From: CADEED01 sp035995425 | Lineage (GTDB): Bacteria > Pseudomonadota > Gammaproteobacteria > Steroidobacterales > Steroidobacteraceae | DNA length: 64,000 bases | Direction: 5' to 3' | Assembly: GCA_035995425.1 (NCBI GenBank) | Contig: DASYKM010000013.1 | Coordinates: 20,849-84,848, forward strand | Shown here: in pieces, positions 16,707 to 24,813 of the stretch | Layout of the letters: the number at the start of each line of letters is the position of its first letter | How positions within the stretch are numbered: position 1 is the stretch's first letter | The notes under the pieces: generated by a model | What the model was told of the DNA's origin: nothing | The model's database searches: none | Seen by the model: the letters and a program-made list of their open reading frames with translations, nothing else | Position numbers and translations under genes: made by a program

Positions 16707-17636
16707 ATGACTCGCCCACTCGTCCTGCTCACCCTGCTGCTCGCGGCCTGCGCGCCCAAAGGCCCGAGCGTCGAGGTTGCCGCCCGGCTCGCGAAATTCG
16801 ATCCGCAGTACCAGGCCGCGTGGCGCGAGGCACGCAAGCTCGGCGAAAATGCGCAGCCCGGATACACCGACATGCGCGGCCGAACCATCGCCGACGATCT
16901 CGAACAGTGGGTATTCGCCGCGTCGACCGAGGCAAGGATTCGCGTACTGATCAACCGTGCCGGCAAAGCCGACGGTGATGACGGGCGGGTTCTACTCGAC
17001 GAAGCGGACCAACTGATTCGCTCGCAGCGAATCCTCGCCACCCAGATCAACGAATACTGGACGGCGAGCAAGCCGGCGCCCTACTGGCGCGGATACTGGC
17101 AGGCATTCTTCGAAGAAAATGAAGTCGTCGCCGAAGGTCCCGACATCCGCCTCATTGCAGCCGAGAAGCCGGTGGTTGCCGCTCTCGAGCGTGGCGATTT
17201 CAGCGAAGCCAGCTTCCACCTGCCGGCGCTCGCCAGTGCCTTTCGCGCTGCACTCGCCGATGCGAGCCGGCGCGTCACCGCACTCCGCAAGAAGAAACCC
17301 TTGCACTTCCAGCAGCGACGAGCGCCGTGTCTGCCAGGCGCGAAGCCGGCGAAACGCACGCAGCCGGCGAAAGTATTTCGCGGCGACGATGTCGATAGCA
17401 TCTATCCATCGCGCGCCAAGAAACGCGGCGAGGAAGGTTCCGTGGTGCTACAGGTGCGGATTCAGCCCAATGGCTGCGCCACCGCGGCCGCGGTGTCGCT
17501 GCACAGTGGCGTCCCGGAGCTCGATGCCGCCGCGTTGCGGTGGTACGAATCGGCTCAATTCGCGGCGGCGGTCAGGGACGGCGTGCCGTACCTGTCGGAT
17601 CTGCGATTCAAGATGAAATTCGTGATCAAGAACTGA
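16707..17636 (+). CDS. Lipoprotein with C-terminal TonB-like domain (paralogue 2)
   Basis: A 309-residue protein whose N terminus MTRPLVLLTLLLAACAPKGP ends in a lipobox (LLAAC), so it is probably lipid-anchored. It parallels the protein at 14639: a leading helical region, NEYWTASKPAPYWRGYWQAF, then a C-terminal TonB-like domain (YPSRAKKRGEEGSVVLQVRI, LHSGVPELDAAALRWY, KMKFVIKN). The two differ in anchoring (lipoprotein versus secreted). Function unknown; the duplication flanking a membrane protein gene suggests the three work in one envelope process. A hairpin terminator follows its stop. Confidence 0.75.
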   Translation: MTRPLVLLTLLLAACAPKGPSVEVAARLAKFDPQYQAAWREARKLGENAQPGYTDMRGRTIADDLEQWVFAASTEARIRVLINRAGKADGDDGRVLLDEADQLIRSQRILATQINEYWTASKPAPYWRGYWQAFFEENEVVAEGPDIRLIAAEKPVVAALERGDFSEASFHLPALASAFRAALADASRRVTALRKKKPLHFQQRRAPCLPGAKPAKRTQPAKVFRGDDVDSIYPSRAKKRGEEGSVVLQVRIQPNGCATAAAVSLHSGVPELDAAALRWYESAQFAAAVRDGVPYLSDLRFKMKFVIKN

Positions 17637-17650
17637 GCCGTGAAAATGAC

Positions 17651-17680
17651 AAAGCCCGCGTTTTTGAGGCGCGGGCTTCG
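17651..17680. terminator. Bidirectional hairpin terminator between convergent genes
   Basis: Stem agcccgcg / cgcgggct (17653-17660 and 17670-17677) closes a loop containing tttttgagg, 15 bp after the TonB-C lipoprotein stop and 25 bp before the convergent THX gene's end. On the minus strand the stem is followed by a t-rich stretch (ttgtcatttt). Confidence 0.6.
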
Positions 17681-17705
17681 TGGACCTGTGCAATTTCGTC
17701 TGGCT

Positions 17706-17828
17706 CTAAGCTTTCTTCTTGGCCTTTACGGCACTTGCTTTCTTCTTCGCTGGATCTTTCGGGCGGGACTTTCCAAACGAGCCCGCATACAACTTGCCGC
17801 GCTTGGTGCGGCGATCACCCTTACCCAT
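17706..17828 (-). CDS. 30S ribosomal protein THX
   Basis: A 40-residue, very basic protein beginning MGKGDRRTKRGKLYAGSFGK, the signature of the small ribosomal protein THX found bound at the head of the 30S subunit in Thermus, with homologues in many proteobacteria. The C-terminal half is a run of Lys and Ala (DPAKKKASAVKAKKKA). A strong ribosome-binding site (GGAAGAGG) lies inside the preceding gene, and the ATG overlaps that gene's stop by 8 bp (ATGGGTAA). Too short for standard gene calls, but the sequence match is distinctive. Confidence 0.85.
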   Translation of the reverse strand: MGKGDRRTKRGKLYAGSFGKSRPKDPAKKKASAVKAKKKA

Positions 17829-18027
17829 TCGCCTCTTCCTTGTTCTGCGCAATCCACAGCAGCGCGGCTTCGATGTCCGACAGCTGCGCGGCGGTCATGC
17901 CCGGAATGCGGCCACCGCCGGCTTCCTGTTTGACGCGCGCAAGCTCGGTCGACGACACCGTGCTGACCCAGGTGAGCCCGCGGCGCACTTTGGATGTGAA
18001 TTTCTGGGACTTCTCTTCTTCGGCCAT
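17821..18027 (-). CDS. Small soluble protein upstream of THX
   Basis: A 68-residue protein, charged at the N terminus (MAEEEKSQKFTSKVRRGLTW) and ending in an amphipathic helix (LSDIEAALLWIAQNKEEANG). AGGAG precedes the ATG at a good distance. I do not recognise a family. It overlaps the THX gene by 8 bp and so is probably co-translated with it; a ribosome-associated or translation-related role is a guess from context only. Confidence 0.6.
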   Translation of the reverse strand: MAEEEKSQKFTSKVRRGLTWVSTVSSTELARVKQEAGGGRIPGMTAAQLSDIEAALLWIAQNKEEANG

Positions 18028-18077
18028 GTCGACTCCTAAATCAACCGGTTCCTGTAGCGGGCCGAAACATAGCGCGG

Positions 18078-19133
18078 CTAACGATATCTGGCTAGAACTT
18101 TCGCTAAGGCCGCCGACCCCGGCGACAGCACTTTATGGGGAATCTGGTTGAGCGGAATAGCCGGTGTCTCATTGACATCGTGGAAGTCCTTGCCATCCGC
18201 ATCCACGTAGAGCAACCCCGTCAAAAATTCACCTTTTTTCAACCTTTCCGAGATCGCGGAAGTCGCCGCGGCGCGATCGGTCGGATCATAAGTCGCATCG
18301 AGTTTTCGCAGCAGGATCCGGCTGCCGTCGTGCAGCACCACGGGCAATGCATCGCCCGCCGCGTATTCGGCCGAGATCTCGCGCTGGAAGGGAATGAAGT
18401 CGGCATGCACGGCGGCGTCATAGTGCTCGCGAGTGTATTGATAGCTCTTCGTGGATCCTTCGTGATCGTTGAAGGTGACACAGGGCGACAGCACGTCGAT
18501 CAATGCAAAACCCTTGTGCCGCAGCGCAGCCTGGATCAGCGGTACCAGTTGTTGTTTGTCGCCGGAGAAGCTGCGCGCCACGAACGTGGCTCCCAGCGTC
18601 AGCGCCAGCAACACCGGATCGATCGGTGGCTGCTGGTTCACTTCCCCCTTCTTGGCCTTGCTGCCCACGTCCGCCGACGCCGAGAACTGCCCCTTGGTGA
18701 GGCCGTACACACCATTGTTCTCGATGATGTACGCCATGTTCAGGTTGCGGCGGATCGCATGGCAGAACTGCCCGAGCCCGATCGACAGCGTGTCGCCGTC
18801 GCCCGAGACGCCGATGTAGGTGAGATCGCGGTTGGCGGCGTTGGCGCCCATGGCGATGGATGGCATGCGGCCATGCACGGAGTTGAATCCATGCCCGCCA
18901 CTCACGAAATAGGCCGTGGTCTTGGACGAGCAGCCAATGCCCGACAACTTGACCATGTTCTGCGGTTCGATATCGAGTCCCCAGGACGCTTCGATGATCG
19001 CCGCGGTGATCGAATCGTGGCCGCAGCCGGCGCAGAGCGTCGACAACCCGCCTTCGTAGTCGCGCCGCGTGAGTCCGAGGGAATTCTTCGGCAGCGACGG
19101 GTGGCGGACTTTGGGCTTGGGCAGGAAAGTCAT
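18078..19133 (-). CDS. korB: 2-oxoacid:acceptor oxidoreductase, beta subunit (KorB-like)
   Basis: Thiamine-diphosphate-binding subunit of a 2-oxoacid:ferredoxin oxidoreductase, probably acting on 2-oxoglutarate (to succinyl-CoA plus CO2 with low-potential electrons). Seen: STLCAGCGHDSITAA, with a CxxC contributing to the Fe-S/TPP site; the TPP motif GVSGDGDTLSIG followed by IIENNGVYGLTKGQ; and a late Cys in DVLSPCVTF. At 351 residues it is typical of KorB. Its start overlaps korA by 4 bp. The substrate is inferred from resemblance and not proven; other 2-oxoacids remain possible. Confidence 0.85.
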   Translation of the reverse strand: MTFLPKPKVRHPSLPKNSLGLTRRDYEGGLSTLCAGCGHDSITAAIIEASWGLDIEPQNMVKLSGIGCSSKTTAYFVSGGHGFNSVHGRMPSIAMGANAANRDLTYIGVSGDGDTLSIGLGQFCHAIRRNLNMAYIIENNGVYGLTKGQFSASADVGSKAKKGEVNQQPPIDPVLLALTLGATFVARSFSGDKQQLVPLIQAALRHKGFALIDVLSPCVTFNDHEGSTKSYQYTREHYDAAVHADFIPFQREISAEYAAGDALPVVLHDGSRILLRKLDATYDPTDRAAATSAISERLKKGEFLTGLLYVDADGKDFHDVNETPAIPLNQIPHKVLSPGSAALAKVLARYR

Positions 19134-20983
19134 GCGACACCAAAATTGTTGCCGGGGATTGCCTCGAGCTTGCGGGTCTTGGGTTCGACTTCGGCGAGCA
19201 CGCCTTTGACGATGAACTCGGACGAGATGGGCAGGCCGCTGTAGTGCAACAGCGAACGCAGCTTGGCTTTCTCCACCCGCGTCTCGAGCAGCAGCAGCGA
19301 GCGCATCTGCGCATCGCGGTTCTGCTCGATCACGAACACCAGCTTCTGCTGCTCGAGGAATTTTTCCACGTCATCGCCGAACGGGAAGGCGCGCAGGCGC
19401 ATGTAGTTAGTCTTGATGCCGTGGGCGGCGAGGATGTCGAGCGCCTCGCGCACCGCGCCATCCGAGCTGCCGTAGGCGACCAGCCCGATGTCGATGTGCG
19501 CGTCCTGCTCGATGACGGGCTTCGGCACCATGCGCTTGGCGGTGGTGAACTTGCGCGTGAGCCGGTCGAGCACCACCTGGTATTCGGCGGAGTCTTCGGT
19601 GTACACGCCGTACTGCGTGTGGCCCGAGCCGCGCGTGAAATATGCGCCCTTGGGATGCACGCCCGGCAACGTGCGATACGGGATGCCGTCGCCGTCCACG
19701 TCGAGATAGCGGTGAAATTTCTCGAGCTTCTCGATCTCGTCTTTCGTGTAGACCTTGCCGCGATCGGGGACGTAGTTGTCGTCCCACTTGAGATCGGGGC
19801 ACATCCAGTCGTTCATGCCGATGTCGAGATCCGACATCACCATGATGGGCGTCTGCAGCCGCTCGGCGAGATCGAAGGCATCGCGCGCGAAGTAGAAACA
19901 CTCTTCCGGATCGCGCGGGAACAGGCATACGTGCTTGGTGTCGCCGTGGGAGGCGTACGCGGCTTCGAGAATGTCGCACTGCTGCGTGCGCGTCGGCATG
20001 CCGGTGGACGGCCCCACGCGCTGGATGTCGAACAGCACCGCCGGCACCTCGGCGTAGTACGCGAGCCCGAGAAATTCATTCATGAGCGACAAGCCGGGTC
20101 CGGAGGTCGCCGTGAAAGCGCGCGCGCCGTTCCAGTTGGCGCCCAGCACCATGCCGATGGCGGCGAGCTCGTCTTCGGCCTGGATGAAGGCGAAGTTCTT
20201 CTTGCCGGTGTCGCGGTCGACACGCAGCTTGTCGGCGAACATCTTGAAGGCGTCCATGAGAGAGGTGGACGGCGTGATCGGATACCACGCGCCGACCGTC
20301 GCGCCGGCGTACACGCAGCCGAGGCCCGCCGCGGTGTTGCCGTCGATGAGGACGTGGCCGGCGGTTTTCGAGGCCCCCAGCAGGACCGGCGCCACGTGCA
20401 TGGGCAGCGGGCATTTGAAGTTCTCGCGCGTGTAGTTGTAGCCGAGCTCGATGGCTTTCATGTTCGAATCGACCAGCGCCGGCTTTTTCGCGTACGTCTC
20501 GGCGAGCAACTCGCGGATCTTCGCCACGTCCAGGTCCAGCAACGCAGCCAGCACGCCCGCGTAGCAGATGTTCTTCATTAGGATGCGGGTGCGCACGCCG
20601 TTGAAGTTCTCGTTGCAGAGCTTGGCGAGCGGCACGCCGAGCACGGTGATGTCGTCGCGGGCCAGCAAGGCGGGCCGGGGCCAGGTGGAGTCGTAGATGA
20701 GATAGCCGCCGGAAACCACTTCGCGCACGTCTTTGGTGTAGGTCTCGGCGTTCATGGCGACCATGAGGTCGATTTTTCCCGAACGCGCCACGTACGAGTC
20801 TTTCGTGATGCGGATTTCATACCAGGTGGGCAGTCCCTGGATGTTGGATGGGAAGTAGTTCTTGCCCATGACCGGGACGCCGCTTCTGAAGATGGACTTC
20901 ATGAGCAGCGAATTGGCGCTGGCCGATCCGGTACCGTTCACCGTCGCGATCTTGATCGCGAAGTTATTTACTCTCTCGGGCAT
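19130..20983 (-). CDS. korA: 2-oxoacid:acceptor oxidoreductase, fused gamma-alpha subunit (KorA-like)
   Basis: A 617-residue subunit in which the gamma domain (residues about 1-190: IKIATVNGTGSASANSLLMK, GKIDLMVAMNAETYTKDVRE) precedes the pyrimidine-binding alpha domain (GNTAAGLGCVYAGATVGAWYPITPSTSLMD, then ATSGPGLSLMNEFLGLAY). This is the gamma-alpha fused architecture of KorA-type enzymes. The C-terminal transketolase-like part carries VAYGSSDGAVREALDIL. It overlaps korB (ATGA) and follows the Fe-S flavoprotein gene by one base, so all three are one operon. Confidence 0.87.
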   Translation of the reverse strand: MPERVNNFAIKIATVNGTGSASANSLLMKSIFRSGVPVMGKNYFPSNIQGLPTWYEIRITKDSYVARSGKIDLMVAMNAETYTKDVREVVSGGYLIYDSTWPRPALLARDDITVLGVPLAKLCNENFNGVRTRILMKNICYAGVLAALLDLDVAKIRELLAETYAKKPALVDSNMKAIELGYNYTRENFKCPLPMHVAPVLLGASKTAGHVLIDGNTAAGLGCVYAGATVGAWYPITPSTSLMDAFKMFADKLRVDRDTGKKNFAFIQAEDELAAIGMVLGANWNGARAFTATSGPGLSLMNEFLGLAYYAEVPAVLFDIQRVGPSTGMPTRTQQCDILEAAYASHGDTKHVCLFPRDPEECFYFARDAFDLAERLQTPIMVMSDLDIGMNDWMCPDLKWDDNYVPDRGKVYTKDEIEKLEKFHRYLDVDGDGIPYRTLPGVHPKGAYFTRGSGHTQYGVYTEDSAEYQVVLDRLTRKFTTAKRMVPKPVIEQDAHIDIGLVAYGSSDGAVREALDILAAHGIKTNYMRLRAFPFGDDVEKFLEQQKLVFVIEQNRDAQMRSLLLLETRVEKAKLRSLLHYSGLPISSEFIVKGVLAEVEPKTRKLEAIPGNNFGVA

Positions 20984-20984
20984 G

Positions 20985-22799
20985 TCAGGCGCTCTTCGGG
21001 AGTTTGGCGTGCGCTGCGGCAGCCTCGTCCGTGGCGTGCGGCCACTGGATCGTGGATTTCTGCATGTCCCAGGCCGCGGTCGGGCAGCGTTCCGCGCAGA
21101 GGCCGCAGTGGACGCACAAGTCTTCGTCTTTGACCATCACGCGGCCGGTATGTTTCAGCGCCGACGATACGTATAAGGCCTGAGTGACATTTTTCGCGGG
21201 AGCCTTGAGCCGCCCGCGCAGATCCGACTCCTCGCCATTGTTGGTGATGGTGAGGCAATCCACCGGGCAGATGTCGATGCAGGCGTCGCACTCGATGCAC
21301 AGCTTGGTCTCGAACACCGTTTGCACGTCGCAGTTGAGGCAGCGCTGCACTTCTTTCTCGATCTGCTCGACGGTGAAACCCAGCTCGACCTCGATGTTCA
21401 GTTTCTTGAAACGCTCTTTCAGCGACACGTGCGGCATGAGGCGCCGCTCGGCCGGGTTGTAGTCGTTGGCGTAGGCCCACTCGTGCATGCCCATCTTGGT
21501 GGACTGCAGGTTCACGCCCGGCGCCAGCCGCTCGGTAACCGCTTTCGACTGGCAGTGATTGTGAATCGAGATGGCCGCCTGGTGACCGTGCTCCACGGCC
21601 CAGATGATGTTCTTGGGGCCGAACGCGGCGTCGCCGCCGAAAAACACGCCGTCACGGGTCGACTGGAAAGTCTTCACGTCGACTTTCGGCACATCCCACT
21701 TGTCGAACACGATGCCGAGGTCGCGCTCGATCCACGGGAAGGCGTTTTCCTGGCCGATGGCGAGGATCACGTCGTCGGCTTCGATGAACTCTTCCCTAAC
21801 TATCCGCTCGGCGGTGATGCCGCCCTTGGCATCGAGGTCGTATTCGATGACGTCGAAATTCATGCCCTTGAGCTTGCCGTTCTCGAGCACGAAGTTCTTC
21901 GGCGAGCGGTTGATGATGATCTTGACGTGCTCTTCTTCGGCGTCTTCCAGTTCCCAGGCCGAGGCCTTGAAGAACTGGCGCGGCTTGCGCGCCATGACCT
22001 TGACGTCTTTCGCGCCGAGCCGCAGCGACGTGCGGCAGCAGTCCATGGCGGTGTTGCCGACGCCGATGATGAGCACCTTCTCGCCGATCGCCTTGATGTG
22101 CTCGAACGCCACCGACTCGAGCCAGGTGATGCCAATGTGGATGTTGGCTGCGCCTTCGGCGCGGCCGGGAAGCTTGAGCTCCTTGCCCTTCGGCGCACCG
22201 GCGCCGACGAAAACCGCATCGAAGCCGCCCTTGGTCAGCAACTCCTTCATCGATTTGATCGGATGGTTCAGCTTGAGGTCCACGCCCATCTCGACGATCT
22301 GCGAGATCTCGTCGTTGAGCACTTCGGCCGGCAGGCGGAACGACGGAATGTTGGTGCGCATGAGGCCGCCCGCCACTGCCCACTGTTCGAATATCGTGAC
22401 CGAATAGCCAAGCGGCATGAGGTCGTTGGCCACGGTCAGCGAGGCGCAGCCGGCGCCGATCAGCGCCACCTTCTTGCCGTTCTTCAGCTTGGGAATCTTC
22501 GGCAGGCGGGCGCGAATATCGTCCGTGCTGTCGGCCGCGACGCGCTTCAGGCGGCAGATGGCCACCGGCTTTTCTTCGACGCGGCCACGACGGCACGCGG
22601 GTTCACAGGGCCGGTCGCAAACCCGGCCGAGGATGCCGGGGAACACGTTCGAATGCCGGTTCACCATGTACGCGTCGGTGAAGCGGCCTTGCGCAATAAG
22701 TCGAATGTATTCGGGGACGTCGGTGTGTGCTGGGCAAGCCCATTGGCAATCCACGACCTTGTGAAAATAGTCGGGTTGCGCGGTGTCCGTCGGTTGCAT
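20985..22799 (-). CDS. GltD-like FAD/NAD(P) oxidoreductase with Fe-S and ferredoxin domains
   Basis: A 604-residue flavoprotein from ATG 22799. An N-terminal Fe-S helical domain (CQWACPAHTDVPEYI, then VCDRPCEPACRRG) resembles GltD/PreT/NfnB. It is followed by an FAD Rossmann motif (KKVALIGAGCASLTVANDL), an NAD(P)H motif (KVLIIGVGNTAMDCCRTSLR) and FFGGDAAFG. The C terminus adds two [4Fe-4S] motifs, CIECDACIDICPVDC and CVHCGLCAERCP. Its position ahead of korA and korB implies it is the electron-transfer partner, passing electrons between the 2-oxoacid oxidoreductase and NAD(P). The start 24 codons upstream is less likely because it lacks resemblance to the family. Confidence 0.85.
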   Translation of the reverse strand: MQPTDTAQPDYFHKVVDCQWACPAHTDVPEYIRLIAQGRFTDAYMVNRHSNVFPGILGRVCDRPCEPACRRGRVEEKPVAICRLKRVAADSTDDIRARLPKIPKLKNGKKVALIGAGCASLTVANDLMPLGYSVTIFEQWAVAGGLMRTNIPSFRLPAEVLNDEISQIVEMGVDLKLNHPIKSMKELLTKGGFDAVFVGAGAPKGKELKLPGRAEGAANIHIGITWLESVAFEHIKAIGEKVLIIGVGNTAMDCCRTSLRLGAKDVKVMARKPRQFFKASAWELEDAEEEHVKIIINRSPKNFVLENGKLKGMNFDVIEYDLDAKGGITAERIVREEFIEADDVILAIGQENAFPWIERDLGIVFDKWDVPKVDVKTFQSTRDGVFFGGDAAFGPKNIIWAVEHGHQAAISIHNHCQSKAVTERLAPGVNLQSTKMGMHEWAYANDYNPAERRLMPHVSLKERFKKLNIEVELGFTVEQIEKEVQRCLNCDVQTVFETKLCIECDACIDICPVDCLTITNNGEESDLRGRLKAPAKNVTQALYVSSALKHTGRVMVKDEDLCVHCGLCAERCPTAAWDMQKSTIQWPHATDEAAAAHAKLPKSA

Positions 22800-22869
22800 A
22801 TCCCCCCGGGGCAAAAACGCCGGTATTTCCCCTCCGGCGCGCTCGCAAGTATAGGCTTCGGGGCCTTCC

Positions 22870-23226
22870 ATGACGATTCAAAACGAAAATCTGGCCACCG
22901 AAATCAAGCTCCGGACCCGCTCACGCGTGCTGGAGGTCGAGTTCGATGACGGCGCGCGGTTCCTGTTGCCTTTCGAATACCTCCGGGTGCATTCGCCATC
23001 CGCCGAAGTAAAGGGACACGGACCGGGCCAGGAGGTTCTCGTTCTGGGGAAGCAGAACGTCGGCATCAAGGCGGTGGAGCCCGTCGGACAATACGCCGTG
23101 AAGCTGGTGTTCGACGACGGCCACGATTCAGGGCTGTACTCGTGGAAATACCTGCGCGAGCTCGGCGAGACCTACACGCAGAAGTGGGCGCAGTACGAGG
23201 CGCGAGTGCACGCCGCCCAACAATGA
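22870..23226 (+). CDS. DUF971 / gamma-butyrobetaine hydroxylase N-terminal-like protein
   Basis: A 118-residue single-domain protein (EIKLRTRSRVLEVEFDDGAR, LPFEYLRVHSPSAEV, VEPVGQYAVKLVFDDGHDSG, LYSWKYLREL), matching DUF971, the small domain also found at the N terminus of gamma-butyrobetaine hydroxylases. A role in Fe-S or iron handling has been suggested for relatives, without proof visible here. In many gammaproteobacteria it sits between hslU and ubiE. Here it keeps ubiE as a neighbour but lies 15 kb from hslU. Confidence 0.9.
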   Translation: MTIQNENLATEIKLRTRSRVLEVEFDDGARFLLPFEYLRVHSPSAEVKGHGPGQEVLVLGKQNVGIKAVEPVGQYAVKLVFDDGHDSGLYSWKYLRELGETYTQKWAQYEARVHAAQQ

Positions 23227-23290
23227 TCTTCATGAAGCCGGCCGAAGGCCGGCATTGGGTTTGCGGCGCAGCCGCTGGCAGCCATAAATA

Positions 23291-23322
23291 AAGGGCGGGT
23301 TGCCGTCAGGCGACCCGCCCTT
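23291..23322. terminator. Strong hairpin terminator before ubiE
   Basis: A 14-bp stem (aagggcgggttgcc / ggcgacccgccctt, one G-T pair) with a 4-base loop. Paired A and T ends let it work on either strand. It separates DUF971 from ubiE. A smaller hairpin (gccggcc-gaa-ggccggc, 23237-23253) lies between the DUF971 stop and this one; the rest of the 198-bp gap shows nothing else recognisable. Confidence 0.75.
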
Positions 23323-23424
23323 CCCAAGACCCCCGCTCGAATAGTTGGGCTTTGTAGCGAAAGCTCCGGCGAAAAGCCAGCGCTTTCGAGCCTCGCTGAC
23401 GACACCGTCTATACTTGCTGCCCT

Positions 23425-24183
23425 GTGACCGAGTCCAAAAAGAACGCCGACACCGATTTCGGCTACGAACGCGTGCCGTGGAACGAGAAGCAGCGACGCG
23501 TACGTGGCGTTTTCGATTCGGTCGCCGGCAACTACGACCTCATGAACGATCTCATGTCCGGCGGCGCGCATCGCCTCTGGAAGGAGTTCACGCTGTCGTT
23601 GACCAGCCTGCGGCCCGGTCAGCGGGCGCTCGACGTGGCGGGCGGCACCGGCGACCTTACTACTGGTCTCGCGAAGCAGGTCGGCAAATCCGGCCTGGTC
23701 ATCCTGTCGGATATCAATGGCGCGATGCTGGGCGAGGGCCGCGACCGGATGCTCGACGCGGGGCTCGTGGGCAATGTGTCCTGCGTTCTCGCCAACGCCG
23801 AGAAGCTGCCATTCGCGAGCTCTTCATTCGACTGCGTCACCATCGGCTTCGGCCTGCGCAACGTCACCGACAAGGCGGCGGCGCTCGCCGACATGCGCCG
23901 CGTGCTGCGGCCCGGCGGCCAGCTGCTCGTTCTCGAGTTCTCGCAGCCGGTGGTGCCGCTGCTCAAACCACTGTACGACCTGTATTCATTCCGGGTGCTG
24001 CCGCTGATCGGCAAACTGGTGGCCAAGGACGAGGACAGCTACCGCTACCTCGCCGAGTCCATCCGCATGCACCCCGACCAGGAAACCTTGTTAGGCATGC
24101 TGCGCGATGCGGGCCTCGAGGATTGCCGCTATCACAACCTCTCCGGTGGCATCGTCGCCGTGCATCGCGGCTATCGTTACTAG
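23425..24183 (+). CDS. ubiE: Demethylmenaquinone/2-methoxy-6-polyprenyl-1,4-benzoquinol C-methyltransferase
   Basis: SAM-dependent C-methyltransferase of ubiquinone (and menaquinone, if made) biosynthesis. The 252-residue protein shows FGYERVPWNEKQRRVRGVFDS with the UbiE signature YDLMNDLMSGGAHRLWK, the SAM loop ALDVAGGTGDLTTGLA, IGFGLRNVTDKAAAL, and the C-terminal NLSGGIVAVHRGYRY. Start is GTG. It leads the ubiE-ubiJ-ubiB block, the usual gammaproteobacterial arrangement, implying a ubiquinone-based aerobic chain. Confidence 0.96.
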   Translation: MTESKKNADTDFGYERVPWNEKQRRVRGVFDSVAGNYDLMNDLMSGGAHRLWKEFTLSLTSLRPGQRALDVAGGTGDLTTGLAKQVGKSGLVILSDINGAMLGEGRDRMLDAGLVGNVSCVLANAEKLPFASSSFDCVTIGFGLRNVTDKAAALADMRRVLRPGGQLLVLEFSQPVVPLLKPLYDLYSFRVLPLIGKLVAKDEDSYRYLAESIRMHPDQETLLGMLRDAGLEDCRYHNLSGGIVAVHRGYRY

Positions 24184-24195
24184 TTGCGCTGACGC

Positions 24196-24813
24196 ATGCT
24201 GACCCAGGCGATCGAGAATCTGCTGAATCGCAACCTGCCGCGCAGCCCGCGCGCGCGCGAGTTGTGCGCGGCGCTCACCGGCAGGCGCGTGCGCGTCGAG
24301 GCGCTCGGCCTTCGCTGGGTGCTGATCGCCGAGGCGTTGACTTCCTCGATCCGCCTCACCCGCGATGATTCCGGCGCGCAACCACCCGACGCGGAAATCT
24401 CCGGCAGCCTGCTCAACCTCGCGGCGCTGGCCGGATCGCATCCGGAGGAAGTCATCCAGCGCGGTGACGTCACGATTCGCGGCGATGCGGAAATCGCGCA
24501 GAAATTCCGCGAGCTCGCCATGTTGCTCAAGCCGGACGTCGAAGAGGAGCTTTCCCGGCTCATCGGCGACACGCCCGCGCACCAGGCATTGCGCTTCGTG
24601 CGCCTGGCGACGGGGTTTGGCCGTCGCGCCGCGCAAACCAGCGTGCGCAACGTGGCCGAATACCTGGCGCACGAGACCGGCGATCTCGTGCCGCGCGCCG
24701 AAGCCGAGGATTTCTACCGCGGCGTCGAACGCCTGCGCGAGGATCTGGACCGCCTCGAGGCACGGGCGCGGATGATCGAACCCGCCGACGCCGAACCAGA
24801 GACCCAACGATGA
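24196..24813 (+). CDS. ubiJ: Ubiquinone biosynthesis accessory factor UbiJ
   Basis: A 205-residue SCP2-domain lipid-binding protein (LRWVLIAEALTSSIRL, DAEISGSLLNLAALAG, RGDVTIRGDAEIAQKF) with a C-terminal coiled-coil-prone helix (YRGVERLREDLDRLEARARM). UbiJ scaffolds the soluble ubiquinone-biosynthesis complex and binds the isoprenoid tail of intermediates. The SCP2 region alone is weakly diagnostic, but its place between ubiE and ubiB, 12 bp from the first and overlapping the second by ATGA, secures the call. Confidence 0.92.
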   Translation: MLTQAIENLLNRNLPRSPRARELCAALTGRRVRVEALGLRWVLIAEALTSSIRLTRDDSGAQPPDAEISGSLLNLAALAGSHPEEVIQRGDVTIRGDAEIAQKFRELAMLLKPDVEEELSRLIGDTPAHQALRFVRLATGFGRRAAQTSVRNVAEYLAHETGDLVPRAEAEDFYRGVERLREDLDRLEARARMIEPADAEPETQR

